A stretch of DNA of 64,000 nucleotides from positions 2,770,501-2,834,500 of the forward strand of contig CM043942.1 of NCBI GenBank assembly GCA_014529385.2, given 5' to 3'. The notes beneath the pieces are model-generated. The model worked only from the letters and a program-made list of their open reading frames with translations, did not search any database and was not told where the DNA came from. Position 1 is the stretch's first letter, and the number at the start of each line of letters is the position of its first letter. Origin of the DNA: Adiantum capillus-veneris (taxonomy: Eukaryota; Streptophyta; Polypodiopsida; Polypodiales; Pteridaceae). The position numbers and the translations under genes were made by a program. Shown piece after piece: positions 29,737 to 40,500 of this stretch.

Positions 29737-30145
29737 TATGTATGCAAGAACCTGTGAGGAGATGGATACCTGAAAAGCCGGAGACAATGTCGGAAAGTGC
29801 TCCTAATCAACCCATAAACACTGTCTCAATAGCACATAATAGCCATAAAATGGCTATATACAATTCCAAAATAACCTGTACCTATACACAAAGTTAATGC
29901 TCCCACATCCATGGCTCCCACCTGTACCTGTAGCAAAAGTGGAGTTGATAAATACAACTCCTGAAGCATAGCTCGAATGAAGCTTTCGACTGCACGAACA
30001 GCTTTGAAAGAGGGGTAAAACTCCAGGACACCTGCTGAAAACGCTCTCGGAACGTTGAATTTGCTGTGATGCCGAAATTGAAAACCTGTTTGCACTTTTG
30101 AAAGTGTGTGCGCACGCGGACGTGAAAATGGCAAGCACAAACCTT
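29737..30145. other. Copia leader, right part
   Basis: Non-coding stretch between the nested LTR and the Copia primer site. Short open frames on both strands show no family resemblance. Confidence 0.4.
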
Positions 30146-30157
30146 GCTTTGATACGA
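30146..30157 (-). other. degenerate Copia primer binding site
   Basis: The plus strand GCTTTGATACGA differs at two of twelve positions from GCTCTGATACCA, the complement of the iMet site. It ends 2 nt before the LTR at 30160. Confidence 0.6.
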
Positions 30158-30159
30158 GT

Positions 30160-30344
30160 TGAAGGTGCCACGAGAAACGTGTGCGAGTGCAAGTGCGACA
30201 ACCGAGAGAGAGAGAGACCTACTGTTGGGTCAAGCATTGCAACTCCTTATTACTTTGTAATAAAGAATAAGTGTATATGTGGTTCAATTAGAATATGGGT
30301 TAGTAGTAAGTGGGATGTCCGGCCAGTTGGCTTGAATCCCAACA
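30160..30344 (-). repeat. Copia 5' LTR (185 bp)
   Basis: Partner of 22849-23047; both end in the plus-strand sequence GAATCCCAACA. CCCAA at 30345-30349 is the second target duplication copy. Confidence 0.9.
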
Positions 30345-30481
30345 CCCAAGTCCCTCAATATCCCTCTGGTTGAGCCTAGCATCTGTATCATTTTCGACGT
30401 TAGGTTCACCGTCAAAGCCTCGTTCAACTCCTCTGCCACTTTGTTGATGTAATCTTGCTCATCCATGAACATTGTGGTCAC
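30345..30481 (-). pseudogene. upstream half of the unidentified frame split by Copia
   Basis: The minus-strand frame includes DEQDYINKVAEELNEAL and STRGILRDLG, then enters the LTR. It rejoins the 22843-22669 half in frame. The product is unknown. An upstream in-frame TGA near 30505 bounds it, so at most a few more codons precede the segment given here. Confidence 0.4.
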
Positions 30482-30739
30482 TCTCCTTCCTCTTCTTGGT
30501 CTTCATGATGCCATTGTGGACTTCAGCTAACTTCAAACTCCAACTAGGATTTTGTGTCAAGAGTGTTAGCTCACCACCATGATCGCCATAATCAAATGAG
30601 CTAGTCACTTTTGATAGCTATTCCAGGTTAAAGACTTGGAGTTAGATGTAAAACCAGACTTAGATGTCAGTTAGCACACGGACTAGACAAAGACTGAAAT
30701 AGAAATAAGAAAACAAGAGATTGGATAGAGACAGGGTTA

Positions 30740-31290
30740 GTGCATTTTAAGCCATCCTCTTTACAAGAGACTTCTCCTCAATTCCTAGCTTTGATGAAGA
30801 GATCAAAAGGAAGCTCAACAAGAAATGGGACCTTGACTGGAGTCCTAAGCAAGGTGATCTACATGTTCAAGTGTGTGTGGAGTTTCCTAATTAAAACTGA
30901 GATTTTTGGCTTGGCTTATATTGCTCAAAACTAATCCAAGGATGGGAAGTGTAGAAGGTGTGGCCAAAATGAAGATCTGCATCACACCTTCATAGAATAT
31001 CCTGCTAACCTCATGAAATTGGACATCCTCGGGCATTTTTGCAAAGAACTTCACCCTCAACAATTCTCAACTCAATAGCTCCTAGTTGGGGTTGCATTAG
31101 AACGAATGAAATTCACTGTCTGTCTCGTAGGAGGTGTAACCCTTTCCAACGAGTTAATTGATTGTCGTCGGCCACGACTTGCTGTGGGAAGCCAAGCTTG
31201 TGAGGTTGAGCAACTTGCTGAGCATGCTGAGCCGCCACAAAGCTATAAGGCCAAACACCACAAGAAGCGGGAAAACTGGTGTTAATGGGA
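30740..31290 (+). pseudogene. LINE 3' fragment with RT zinc-binding (zf-RVT) motif
   Basis: Frame 30740-30934 contains segments such as FLALMKRSKG, IYMFKCVWSF and EIFGLAYIAQN. After a stop the same sense continues with CRRCGQNEDLHHTFIEYP, which is the zinc-binding motif found after LINE reverse transcriptases (C-x2-C-G-x-x-E-D-x-x-H-x-F). Stops near 30933 and 31077 show it is dead. It lies about 320 bp upstream of the PPR gene, in the same orientation, and is unrelated to it. Confidence 0.7.
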
Positions 31291-31614
31291 AGGGATGCTA
31301 AGGTTGTTGAGGACCCACGAGACCATATGCCTTTGATGCAGGTGAGAGGGCGCTACTTCTTATGAGGCAATTGAGAGAGCACACATGACAGCGCGTCGAC
31401 AGACTGATAGAGGACGAGCAAATGAGATTTGGGTGGACATACGAGTAAACCTAGCTAGCCCAACACTAACCCAACCCAACACTAAGGGTTTCTTTTAGAA
31501 AGCCAAAAATATAAAATTTTTCTCCTTACACAGCATTGCCTAACATTCTACACAAAAGCATCTCCACGATGTGGGTGCTCTATGAAGCCTCTTATGGAGT
31601 CCCGTTTGTAAAGA

Positions 31615-34035
31615 ATGTTTTTAAGACGTCAAGGGGTGAAGAGAAATGAGCACAGATGGTTCAGTGTAGCGTGCGCTTTGGAGGAGCTATCTTCTCGGCG
31701 ACATCTGAAGGAAGAAGATATCGAGGGCAGTAGCAGAAGCCCAGAGCCTCTCGATCCATTAACGAATCCGAAGAACCGATTTGGAGACCCAAACAACCCA
31801 CTTGCACAAGCATATTGGCGAGAATTTGGGAACCTGCAGCTTGCGAGCAGGCCAGAATCTGCGTATTATGCATCTCTGCTCCGCTGCAGTGGCGATGGAG
31901 AGTCAGTGGCCCATGCCCACCTTGCCCATTTTCATATCATCCAGTGCGGGCGATCTCAGAACAGATATCTTGGCAGCCTTGTTGTACAAGCCTACCTTCG
32001 ATGTGAGGCTCCGGAGGATGCACGTGCTTGGTTTGACCACATACACGACCGGAATCTGTACACTTGGACTTTCCTCATCACTCACTATGCACAGGTTGGA
32101 CACTGCCAACAGGCCTTTCTCCTTTTTAATGAGATGTTGCACGAGGGTGTTTTACCTGATGAGCACATCTTCACAAGCGTCATTTCGGCGTGTGGTTGTG
32201 AATTGGACTCAATTCAAGGCAGCCAACATCATTCTCGAGTGGTTGGCCGTGTTTTTGATACATGTATTGCTGTTGGAAATGCACTCGTTAACTTGTATGG
32301 TAAGTGTGGTGCCTTCAAGAATGCCAAGAGAACCTTTGACCTCATGCCCAGAAAGAATGTCATCACCTGGACAGCTATAATTGCTGCATATGCTATGCAT
32401 GAGCAGAGCAATCTTGCTTTTTCCATGTTTAAGCAAATGCAAGCTGAGGGCGTATTCCCAAATAGGGTCTCCATTCTAACCATTATGGAAGCCTGTTCTT
32501 CTGTTGAACAAGCAAATTTTATACATAAGCTTGCCTCACAAAGCGGGTACGATGCAGATGCTGTTGTATCAACAGCTATTGTGAGTATGTATAGTAAATG
32601 TTCAAGCCCACATTGTGCATTGAGCACATTTCGAAGCATGCGGGAGCGGACTGTGGTTTCATGGAACGCTGCGATTGCTGTGTGTATGGACAACAACCTT
32701 ATTGAAGACGCTTTTCATCTTATCAATGAATTGCACGACACTGGAGTGATTCCCAACAAGGTGACCTACATCAACATCGTGAATGCTTTAGCAAGTCAAG
32801 CAGAGCCACTGGAAAGCAGGAGAATCCATCTCCTCATCGCGCAAGAAGGGTACGATACTGCAGCTGATGTTGCTACTGCCCTTATACACATGTATGGAAG
32901 GTGCGGTAGCTTGATGGATGCCCGTTGCATCTTTGATGGATTGCGGGACCGAAACCTTGTTTCCTGGAATTACATCATCAGGGTGTACTCTTGTTCAGGT
33001 GAAAACTTTCCTGCTTTTCAGCTTTTTGAACAGATGAAGCAGGAAGGTTTATTGGCAAATAAGTATGTCTTTTCAAGCATGATCTCTGCTTGTGCGAACC
33101 AGGCAACAGCCGATGTAGGTAAGAGGATGGATGTTTTAGTAACTGGCCCCGGCTTTCAATCTGATATCGTCCTTTCAACTGCTCTTGTAAATATGTATTG
33201 CAAGTGTGGCTGCCTTCAACTTGCGCGCAGTGTGTTTGATAGCATGATGACACGGGACCTTATATGTTGGAACACCATGCTGGATGGTTATGCTTTGTAT
33301 GGTGATTCACTGGTTGATGTGCTTGAGTTTTTTGATTTTATGCAACGGGAAGGCGCTGTTCCAGATTCAGCATCATTTGTTAGCATCATATCTTCATGTG
33401 CCAGTCTAGTTGAGCTTCTGGAGGGGCAGAGTTTCCACACTGCTGTGGTATTAAGAGGTTTTGAGGCCGACACAGCACTTGCAACTGCAATTGTGACTAT
33501 GTATGCCAAGTGTGGAAGTATTCAAGAAGCACGACAGATGTTCAATGACGTTTCAGAGCAGAATGAAGTGTCTTGGAGTGCCATAATTGCAGCATGTGCT
33601 CAACATGGCCATGGTGAAGAGGCACTTGCTCTGTTTGAGAAAATGTTGGCAGAGGGTTTCCGACCCAATGCGGTTACCTTTGTTAGTGTATTTACGGCTT
33701 GCAGGCATGCTGGCCTATTGGATGAGGGGCGCCGATGGTGGCTTTCCATGCAATGCGACTATGGTATTGAACCAATCCCGGACCATTATGACTGCATGAT
33801 TGATCTTTTCAGTAGAGTGGGTCAGCTGGATGAGGCGGAGGATTTTCTGAAGAAAATGCCTCTCAAGGCGACTGCTATCTCTTGGATGAGTTTGCTAAGT
33901 GCATGCAGGAGCAAGGCTGATGTCAGCCTTGGGGCACTTGCAGCAGAGCGGATACTAGATTTTGACATAAAAGACCCTTCACCATATCCAGTTTTAACAA
34001 GCTTGTATCTAGCTGCTGAAAGAGAGAGAGAATGA
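31615..34035 (+). CDS. PLS-class pentatricopeptide-repeat protein with truncated E domain (806 aa)
   Basis: One intronless frame. The N-terminus (MFLRRQGVKRNEHRWFS) is basic and free of acidic residues for the first dozen positions, compatible with an organelle-targeting peptide. From about residue 83 I count 20 PPR motifs: an L-S pair, five P-L-S triplets, then P-L2-S2. Typical S-motif cores are ALVNLYGKCGAFKNAKRTFD and ALIHMYGRCGSLMDARCIFD; the L2 motif contains FTACRHAGLLDEGRRWW. An E1-like motif (SWMSLLSACRS, then ERILDFD, PYPVLTSLYLAA) is cut off by RERE and a stop, where the DNA becomes a short GA repeat. There is no DYW domain. Family role: sequence-specific RNA binding in plastids or mitochondria, usually C-to-U editing or splicing. 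The start was chosen as the first ATG of the open frame. This is the only likely functional host gene here. Confidence 0.9.
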   Translation: MFLRRQGVKRNEHRWFSVACALEELSSRRHLKEEDIEGSSRSPEPLDPLTNPKNRFGDPNNPLAQAYWREFGNLQLASRPESAYYASLLRCSGDGESVAHAHLAHFHIIQCGRSQNRYLGSLVVQAYLRCEAPEDARAWFDHIHDRNLYTWTFLITHYAQVGHCQQAFLLFNEMLHEGVLPDEHIFTSVISACGCELDSIQGSQHHSRVVGRVFDTCIAVGNALVNLYGKCGAFKNAKRTFDLMPRKNVITWTAIIAAYAMHEQSNLAFSMFKQMQAEGVFPNRVSILTIMEACSSVEQANFIHKLASQSGYDADAVVSTAIVSMYSKCSSPHCALSTFRSMRERTVVSWNAAIAVCMDNNLIEDAFHLINELHDTGVIPNKVTYINIVNALASQAEPLESRRIHLLIAQEGYDTAADVATALIHMYGRCGSLMDARCIFDGLRDRNLVSWNYIIRVYSCSGENFPAFQLFEQMKQEGLLANKYVFSSMISACANQATADVGKRMDVLVTGPGFQSDIVLSTALVNMYCKCGCLQLARSVFDSMMTRDLICWNTMLDGYALYGDSLVDVLEFFDFMQREGAVPDSASFVSIISSCASLVELLEGQSFHTAVVLRGFEADTALATAIVTMYAKCGSIQEARQMFNDVSEQNEVSWSAIIAACAQHGHGEEALALFEKMLAEGFRPNAVTFVSVFTACRHAGLLDEGRRWWLSMQCDYGIEPIPDHYDCMIDLFSRVGQLDEAEDFLKKMPLKATAISWMSLLSACRSKADVSLGALAAERILDFDIKDPSPYPVLTSLYLAAERERE

Positions 34036-34568
34036 AGTGCAAGTGGTGTGAAAGCATATGAGCAGGTTTTCAATTAGCCTTCAAACTTTTCCAATATTGG
34101 AATGTTTCTTGGAAGCCTTATCGGGTAGTCCAAGCCTCATGTGTGCATGCAGGTACACCATTTTACATGCCCGAAGTGTCGTCATTTTGTTGCTTGCATT
34201 TGGACGCGAATGCCGTCTATCACGAAGCAGCGTCTAAATACATGAAAAAACATCAGGGCCCAAGATTAGTACAAAATTTCAGGGCTGGAATGCGGGAAGT
34301 TGCCCTTGAACAAGGACAAAAGATTGTTTGTGCACAATTCAGATATACATGTTACAAGATGGGGAATGTCGTAATAGGATTGTATGTTGTAAGCATCTTG
34401 AGAGATACTAACGTAGGATACCAAAAAAATTTGAGCGACCCAAAATTCGAGCGGATATTTATACGGCATGGGCCCATCTTATCTTATGTGGTGCGGTTTG
34501 AGCCTCATCTTGAGCATCAAGGATAAAGCAGAGGGGGACCTGCCACCTAGGGACCATGTCTCTAGTTT

Positions 34569-34620
<52 letters not shown>

Positions 34621-34756
34621 CATATACAAAACCACCTTCAAAGCCTAATAGAGCAGTGATCTATGAGTTTCGATTTTTGTCTTCACGTCCTTAATCAAGA
34701 GATTGATTCATGAGGCTTTGATTCCAAGAGGTGTAGGGCACTACCATAGCACACAA

Positions 34757-34796
<40 letters not shown>

Positions 34797-34847
34797 CAAG
34801 TGCGGTAGATTGGTTGTCATTTTCCTCTTGAACAACAAGTCTTGAGT
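34036..34847. other. PPR downstream region with two (CT)n tracts
   Basis: It contains an unrecognised 127-codon plus-strand frame (34143-34526) that has no PPR, E or DYW features and may be 3' untranslated sequence. Microsatellites (CT)n lie at 34570-34615 and 34759-34793. Confidence 0.5.
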
Positions 34848-36060
34848 TGTGACGCGACATGGGAGAAAGAAATACATTGATAAATGAAAAATATAGAGTA
34901 CGTAGATTAGATAGATGAAATAAACAATCTTTATGAATATAAGATAATGGCCACAAGAAGAGCATAGCTCGTTTTATAACCTCCCAACCACCCTCGAGCT
35001 ATCTCAATATCAATCTCATTCTCAATCTTGTGCACAGTCTCAATCTCAATCACACTCTCATGCTTAATCACAATGACAATCTTTGGATGACACGACGATC
35101 ATAATCTGGGTAGCAATACGATCACAATCTCAATTTAATGTCACCTTGCATAGATTCCATTTCACTGTGTTGAGTAGATATCACACTAGTTTCTTCAATG
35201 TCTACAAAATAGCCAAAACAACATACTCGTGCAACCAATTCAACATGATAATCAATTATAAAACATAATTTTGTACTATTATAAAAGAGTATAATCACTT
35301 CTTGGTTGGATCAAACAAAATAGATATTACTTGTGTATATCTGTTTGTAACTTAACTTGTTGTTGCTTGTAGGTTATCTTACTATTGTTGATAATTTATT
35401 TTTGTCATAACTTTGTCATACGAACTTAGAATATAGATTTCCAAGTGCTCAAAACGACGGGAACAAATGTGGTCTATAAGAGTATAATCACTTCTTGGTT
35501 GGATCAAACAAAATAGATATTACTTGTGTATATCTGTTTGTAAGTTAACTTGTTGCTGCTTGTAGGTTATCTTACTACTGTTGATAATTTATTTTTGTCA
35601 TAACTTTGTCATACGAACTTAGAATATAGATTTCCAAGTGCTCAAAACGACGGGAACAAATGTGGTCTATAAGAGTGCGTAGACAGAATTGCAAAAACTC
35701 CTTTATAGTGACTAAAAACGCAATGTTTAGAACGCGACTCATAAAAAACTCTATTTTTGGGTCTCCACGACTTTTTCAACTTATTTTAATTTTACCCATG
35801 TATTTCAAACTAAAAAAATAAAAACAAAACATTGATATTGATGAAAACATCAATTTTAACTATATTTTTACTTTATAGTCTATAGTCAAATTATTTTTTA
35901 TTCAATAATTATTATTAAATACATCTTTAATGTATTGTGAAGAGAATGTATTTTTTCCTTTAATATCTCGAACTCATTGCGTACGACTAATACTCTCTAT
36001 CTCATAAACTATTCAACAATTTTTTAAATCATATTTAACAAAGAGTTCTAACCTATTACA
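34848..36060 (-). repeat. 3' LTR, expanded by tandem duplication
   Basis: Shares both ends with 37118-37745. Extra sequence includes two 193-bp copies from 35288 and 35481. Confidence 0.7.
35288..35673. repeat. 193-bp tandem duplication
   Basis: AGTATAATCACTTCTTGG begins at 35288 and 35481; the two units differ at only a few positions, so the duplication is recent compared with the LTR pair. Confidence 0.9.
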
Positions 36061-36217
36061 TTCTTTTCGACTTTAAGAACTTCGAAAAATAGTCCTATTA
36101 TATTCTTCTCCCTTATCAAAATTAACTCTGTCCTCAGAGTTGGAAGGAAAATATTCTACAAGAAAAACTAAGTCAAGCAAAGAGAAATCTTCCACTCAAT
36201 GCATCACTGACCTCGTT

Positions 36218-36532
36218 CTACTTTTCAGCCAAATATTTAAGATCAAAATCATATTCACACAATAGTTGAAGCCATCGATTCCACCTACTATTGAGTAATG
36301 GCTGAGTGAAAATATATTTTAAACTCCAATGATCATTTCTCAAATCAAATTTAACACCAAGCAACAAAGAACACCACTGTTTCAAAGCATGGACAATAGT
36401 CTCTAATTCCAAATCATGCAGAGAATAATTCATTTCATGTCTTCTTAACTTCCTAGATTCATATGCAAGAACTCTTCCCTCCTTACATAAAATACATCCC
36501 GTATGATTCCCACTTGTATCACATATTATCAC
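36218..36532 (-). pseudogene. Ty3/gypsy RNase H fragment
   Basis: A 104-codon frame has the Ty3 RNase H layout: ICDTSGNHTGCILCKEGRVL, then AYESRKLRRHEMNYSLHDLE, IVHALKQW, a LLG segment, LRNDHWSLKYIF and CEYDFDLKYL. The canonical TDH is NDH here. It is an isolated domain with no RT upstream and no integrase downstream, left by internal deletion of the element. In the family this domain removes the RNA strand after cDNA synthesis. Confidence 0.9.
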
Positions 36533-36639
36533 AAAAGGTTTTACAAGTTTTAGAATTTTTAAAATAAATTTAAACCACCTTTTCTTTCAGTGTTTCAAAT
36601 GTAGCTTAGCATGCTTTAGACCATATAAAAAGCATCATA

Positions 36640-37092
36640 AAGAAGGGTTAGATGATTTATCTTTATCATCCGTATCATCACTAGTTTGCAATTCGACCAT
36701 CTTGGTACATATTTCCTTATCGATCACTTTGTTCGGGCATTTGAAAGTCCGATGGCCTTGCTTTACATATCAAAAGCATAATCCAAATCTTCGAGCTCTT
36801 CAATCCAAGCTTTCAAATCTCTACCTATATCTCCTATGCCATCAAATTCATTGAGCTTAGCATTCTTGAAGAATTATTTGATTTTCGCTTCTCCTGCATT
36901 GTCATCCTCATCATCGCTATCGTTTCTCTTTCGCTTTTTCTTCTTTGATCCTTCACTCTCACTTCCACTTTCTACATCAGGTAATCTTTTTTCTTTTTAA
37001 GCTTTCTCATGCTCATTAAGATCTTCAATGAGCTATCAAATAAGTTCCACTTGCTCCTTGAATGGTTGTTCGTATGCTTTTATCTTTGCCAT
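36640..37092 (-). pseudogene. gag-like N-terminal remnant
   Basis: From an ATG at 37092 the minus strand reads MAKIKAYEQPFKEQ, then several stops, a lysine-rich KKKKRKRNDSDDED stretch and a helical segment FDGIGDIGRDLKAW. The position just after the primer site suggests gag. Too many stops to be translated. Confidence 0.5.
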
Positions 37093-37102
37093 AAATCGAA
37101 AC

Positions 37103-37115
37103 GGCTTTGATACTA
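37103..37115 (-). other. primer binding site, iMet type
   Basis: The plus strand GGCTTTGATACTA lies 2 nt from the right LTR. Its complement resembles TGGTATCAAAGCC with one mismatch. Confidence 0.7.
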
Positions 37116-37117
37116 CT

Positions 37118-37745
37118 TGTGATGCGGCACGAGAGAAAGAAATACATTGATAAATGGAAATATAGGGCACACAAATTAGATAGATGAAATAAACAATCTA
37201 TATGGATGTAAGATAATGGTTACAAGAAGAGCATAGCTCGTTTCATAACCTCCCGACCACCCCCGAGTTATCTCAATCTCATTTTCAATATTGTGCACAA
37301 TCTCAATCTCTCACTCTCAATCACAATCTCAATCCTTGGATGGCACGACGATCATAATTCGGGTAGCAATACGATCACCATCTCAATTTTATGCCACCTT
37401 GCACAGATCCCGTTTCACTTTGTTGAGTAGATAGATATCACATTAGTTTCTTCAATGTCTACAAAATAGCTAAAAAGAACATACTCGTGCAACCAATTCA
37501 ACATGATAATCAAATTATAAAACATCGATATTGATGAAAACACCAATTTTGACTACGTTTTTACTTTACAGACTATAGTCAAATATTTTTTATTCAATAA
37601 TTATTATTAAATACATCTTTAATGTATTGTGAAGAGAATGTATTTTCTCCTTCGATATCTCGAACTCATTGCCTACGACTAATTCTATCTCAAACTATTC
37701 AAAAATCTTTTAAACTATATTTAACAAAGAGTTCTAACCTATACA
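37118..37745 (-). repeat. 5' LTR of the Ty3 derivative
   Basis: 628 bp, begins TGTGATGCGGCACG and ends CTATACA; partner of 34848-36060. Confidence 0.7.
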
Positions 37746-38259
37746 TTCAAGGCAAGCCCCAAGGTGCAATGCTGCACATACTAGGCGAGGCATACATGTA
37801 GGTGAGGGTTATTAGTTAGGCAAAAAAATAAGGGGGAGATTTTTCTTAGGCCCAAGTCACACTAAGGCAGGGAAGGGAAAGCCATGTGGAGGTGGTAGCC
37901 AGTCATTTGCGGATGAAAAGAAAAAAGTTGGCCTCCATCCCTTGTCAGAGGGATGGCCTTGCACCCTTGGCCAAGTTCTCCAAGCAGCGACCAACTACAA
38001 AAAGTGTACATGGGAGTTTATTTCAAAGGCATCAAACCGTAACAAACATCATCTAAGATGGAGGTTTAACCACCTCGGCTACTCCCATTCGCTGAGAAAA
38101 GTGTGCAGCTTTTGTTTTCAAGTCTAGTAAGACAGTACCATTAACCAACATCTGCATAACAACCTTGCTGAGAAGGAGCATGGTCTTTTTGTATGGAGGC
38201 TATATCACATGAATTTCCATACAGCCATCAAAAACATAGTGCACATTTTGTGTGTGTGC

Positions 38260-38313
<54 letters not shown>

Positions 38314-40095
38314 CTTGAGAGAGGTTTTTTGCATGCAAATAGATGGTCTGGACTATGGAGTCTTTGTTTATTGCATACACATTGAGAGAGAGAGAGAGGG
38401 GGGGGGGAGGGACTAGAAAAAATGGGGAACAGAATCTTAATGGATTTTGTAAAGATTTTCCCTTTCAAGAAACGTGGGGAGACAAGCATGCAGTAGTTGT
38501 CAATGCAACACTAACTTTTTACCTGCTCTCGACCTTCAATTTTGTCTTTTGGGATTTTGGTAGATTCCTCATCAAATCTAAATAAAACTCAACGAGGATA
38601 CTGATACTAGTCAACCAATAGCAACAAATAGGTGAGTCTCAATTTGCATCACCCTAAAATATTCACGATAGTTGGCTAATAAGGTTGCCCCATGAGCAAA
38701 GAGTTGAAAAATGCTAAGGTCTATTGTAATTAATCAAAGAGTTGAAGAATAGTCAAATATAGTGCAAAAGTAGGGGGGGAAGGAGGGGTTTGTCTGCAAG
38801 GTTGAGAGATGATGCATAGGAAGGCCTACAAACAGCATGCCAACAATGTTAGATGAGTGTCCACCGAGAAAAATAATTTTCACAAACTTACAAAATTCCT
38901 TTGGGCAATAGAAAAGCTACAAGGTTTGTTTTATTTAATAGGAAAAGACACAAGAAAGAACAAGCTCAAGAGTTGTCCTATGTCAGTCTTCCTAGCACCT
39001 ACCTCTTGCTTAGCATATCCTTTCTTAAATTCAACTGTAGTCTTTAGGATGTCTAAGGCCAATTTATTTAGTCTCTCAAGTGAATAAATGAGTGAATTAC
39101 ATAAATGAGTGACTTACAGGAACTCTTGGCTCTATGTGTTTTGATAAAGTGCCTCTCATTAACTTGGTCGATTTTATCATCGCTTGAAGTTTGGGATTCC
39201 TTAAATTTTTAGTGGTGCAAAACCTTTCAAGCTTAGTTGCATAAATTTGAAACATGTGTTCACAATTCGCACTATTTTTTTGAAGACTTGTGTGCGTTTC
39301 TACTTTGTCATATTCGTATGCAAAGATAGTTGAAAATGACTCTTTGTCGGCTGCAAGCATAGCTCATCCATTGAAAGCAATCAAGAACTTCTTGCCCCAC
39401 CCATTTACCTTGTTTAAAAAGATGAGGAAGCTTGTAGAGCACTTTGTACATTTGGTAGACATAGCACCCAAAGCACTTCCTTTTTTTCCAACTCTCCTCT
39501 ACAAACAAACTCACATGTGAGTCCCTCGTTTCTTTATCAAGAGATAATCGGCCTTGCTCTCACTGCTTTCAAGAGTCCCACCGTTCTAGATTCGTTCTTA
39601 GCTATTTAGAGCTTATTACATGATTTCTACTTCATTGTTTTTGGCCTATCATACAATAGCCTTAGGGTGCTAGAAATGCTTGTAGATAATCTCCACAAAA
39701 ATCTCTGGTCGAATGCCAACTCACCATACGTATGACGAAGGGCTTCACACACAAGAGGGACACATCTCAAATCATCTTCAGCCCGCATTGCAAGGTGTGG
39801 GCACACAAGCAGCCACTGATATATTGACAAAATGCCGGAATTTGTCCACGCATTGTGTGTGAAAAGAGACTATGGGCTTCCGGTTTAGAAAGGTGGACAT
39901 GCCATAGTTTGGGCATTGCAAACATCCATGGATGTTTGTGAATGCACTCTTTAAAGCGTTTGGTCTAATTCTTGGACCAAGCACTTGTCATTGATTTATT
40001 TGTGTAATCTTTAAATAATAATAGTGTGGTTTAGTTATGCTTTGTTTGGTGGGCAATAGAAAGTTTCTTTTTTTTGGTTGGAAAGGTCTTCTTCT

Positions 40096-40154
<59 letters not shown>

Positions 40155-40155
40155 G

Positions 40156-40192
<37 letters not shown>

Positions 40193-40290
40193 TCACCTAG
40201 TAATAAGTGTTGGACACGCTTGAATAGTGAGGGGAGGAACGATGATGAAATTGAGTGTATAAATTTTAATTGTGCACTTAGTATTATGGA
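37746..40290. other. unassigned stretch with microsatellites
   Basis: Short frames on both strands (for example minus 39097-39360 and 39308-39514) could be pieces of a degraded transposase, but I recognise no motif. Microsatellites: (GT)n then (GA)n at about 38250-38310, G10 near 38398, and (CT)n then (TG)n at 40099-40191. Confidence 0.4.
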
Positions 40291-40291
40291 A

Positions 40292-40500
40292 CCATGTCAC
40301 TACAAGGGATCTTTGACAGCATAGATTCTTTTATCAACACCATTGAACTGATACTAGCTCTAATACAAACTATGATAGTCAATATATGTGTCTATCATAG
40401 TTTATATTAGATCTAGTATCAGAATCGCTACATACCGACTATGATACTTATGTTAATATCGACTGTGATAAAGACGCATATTACGACTGTGTAGATACCC
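40292..40500. mobile_element. possible CACTA-type transposon end
   Basis: CACTACAAGGG at about 40299 resembles the start of En/Spm (CACTA) elements. It is followed by several short motifs in both orientations of the form ACTATGATAG or CGACTGTGATA, like subterminal transposase-binding repeats. They include a 33-bp near-perfect inverted repeat (40346-40378 and 40392-40424). No opposite end was found. Confidence 0.35.

Larger units (their letters stand above)
22849..30344 (-). mobile_element. Copia LTR retrotransposon, complete ends, defective coding
   Basis: Short LTRs (22849-23047 and 30160-30344) start TG and end CA. CCCAA duplications lie at 22844-22848 and 30345-30349. The polypurine tract AAGTGGGAG lies beside the left LTR, and a degenerate iMet primer site lies beside the right LTR. 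The order on the minus strand is leader, gag (from 26753), damaged protease, integrase with a deleted core, reverse transcriptase and RNase H (to 23117). The leader is about 3.4 kb and contains another LTR element fragment with its own primer site. LTR divergence is clearly higher than in the 2.9-12.3 kb element, so this insertion is older. Confidence 0.9.
34848..37745 (-). mobile_element. Ty3-type deletion derivative with an LTR pair
   Basis: Left repeat 34848-36060 and right repeat 37118-37745 share both ends: TGTGAYGCGRCA at the left, and a common block ending GAGTTCTAACCTATTACA (left) or GAGTTCTAACCTATACA (right). A primer site lies beside the right repeat, so the element reads on the minus strand. 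Inside are only a gag-like remnant and a Ty3 RNase H fragment. I see no matching target duplication (TGAGT against TTCAA), so the locus may have been rearranged. The left LTR is longer, partly through a 193-bp tandem duplication. Confidence 0.7.

Noticed and set aside
31661-34073. Minus-strand and other-phase frames up to 199 codons across the PPR gene
   Set aside because: Shadows of the 806-codon PPR frame.
34143-34526. Frame just after the PPR stop considered as a displaced DYW or E2 domain
   Set aside because: It lacks the HxE and CxxC signatures of DYW and shows no E2 pattern.
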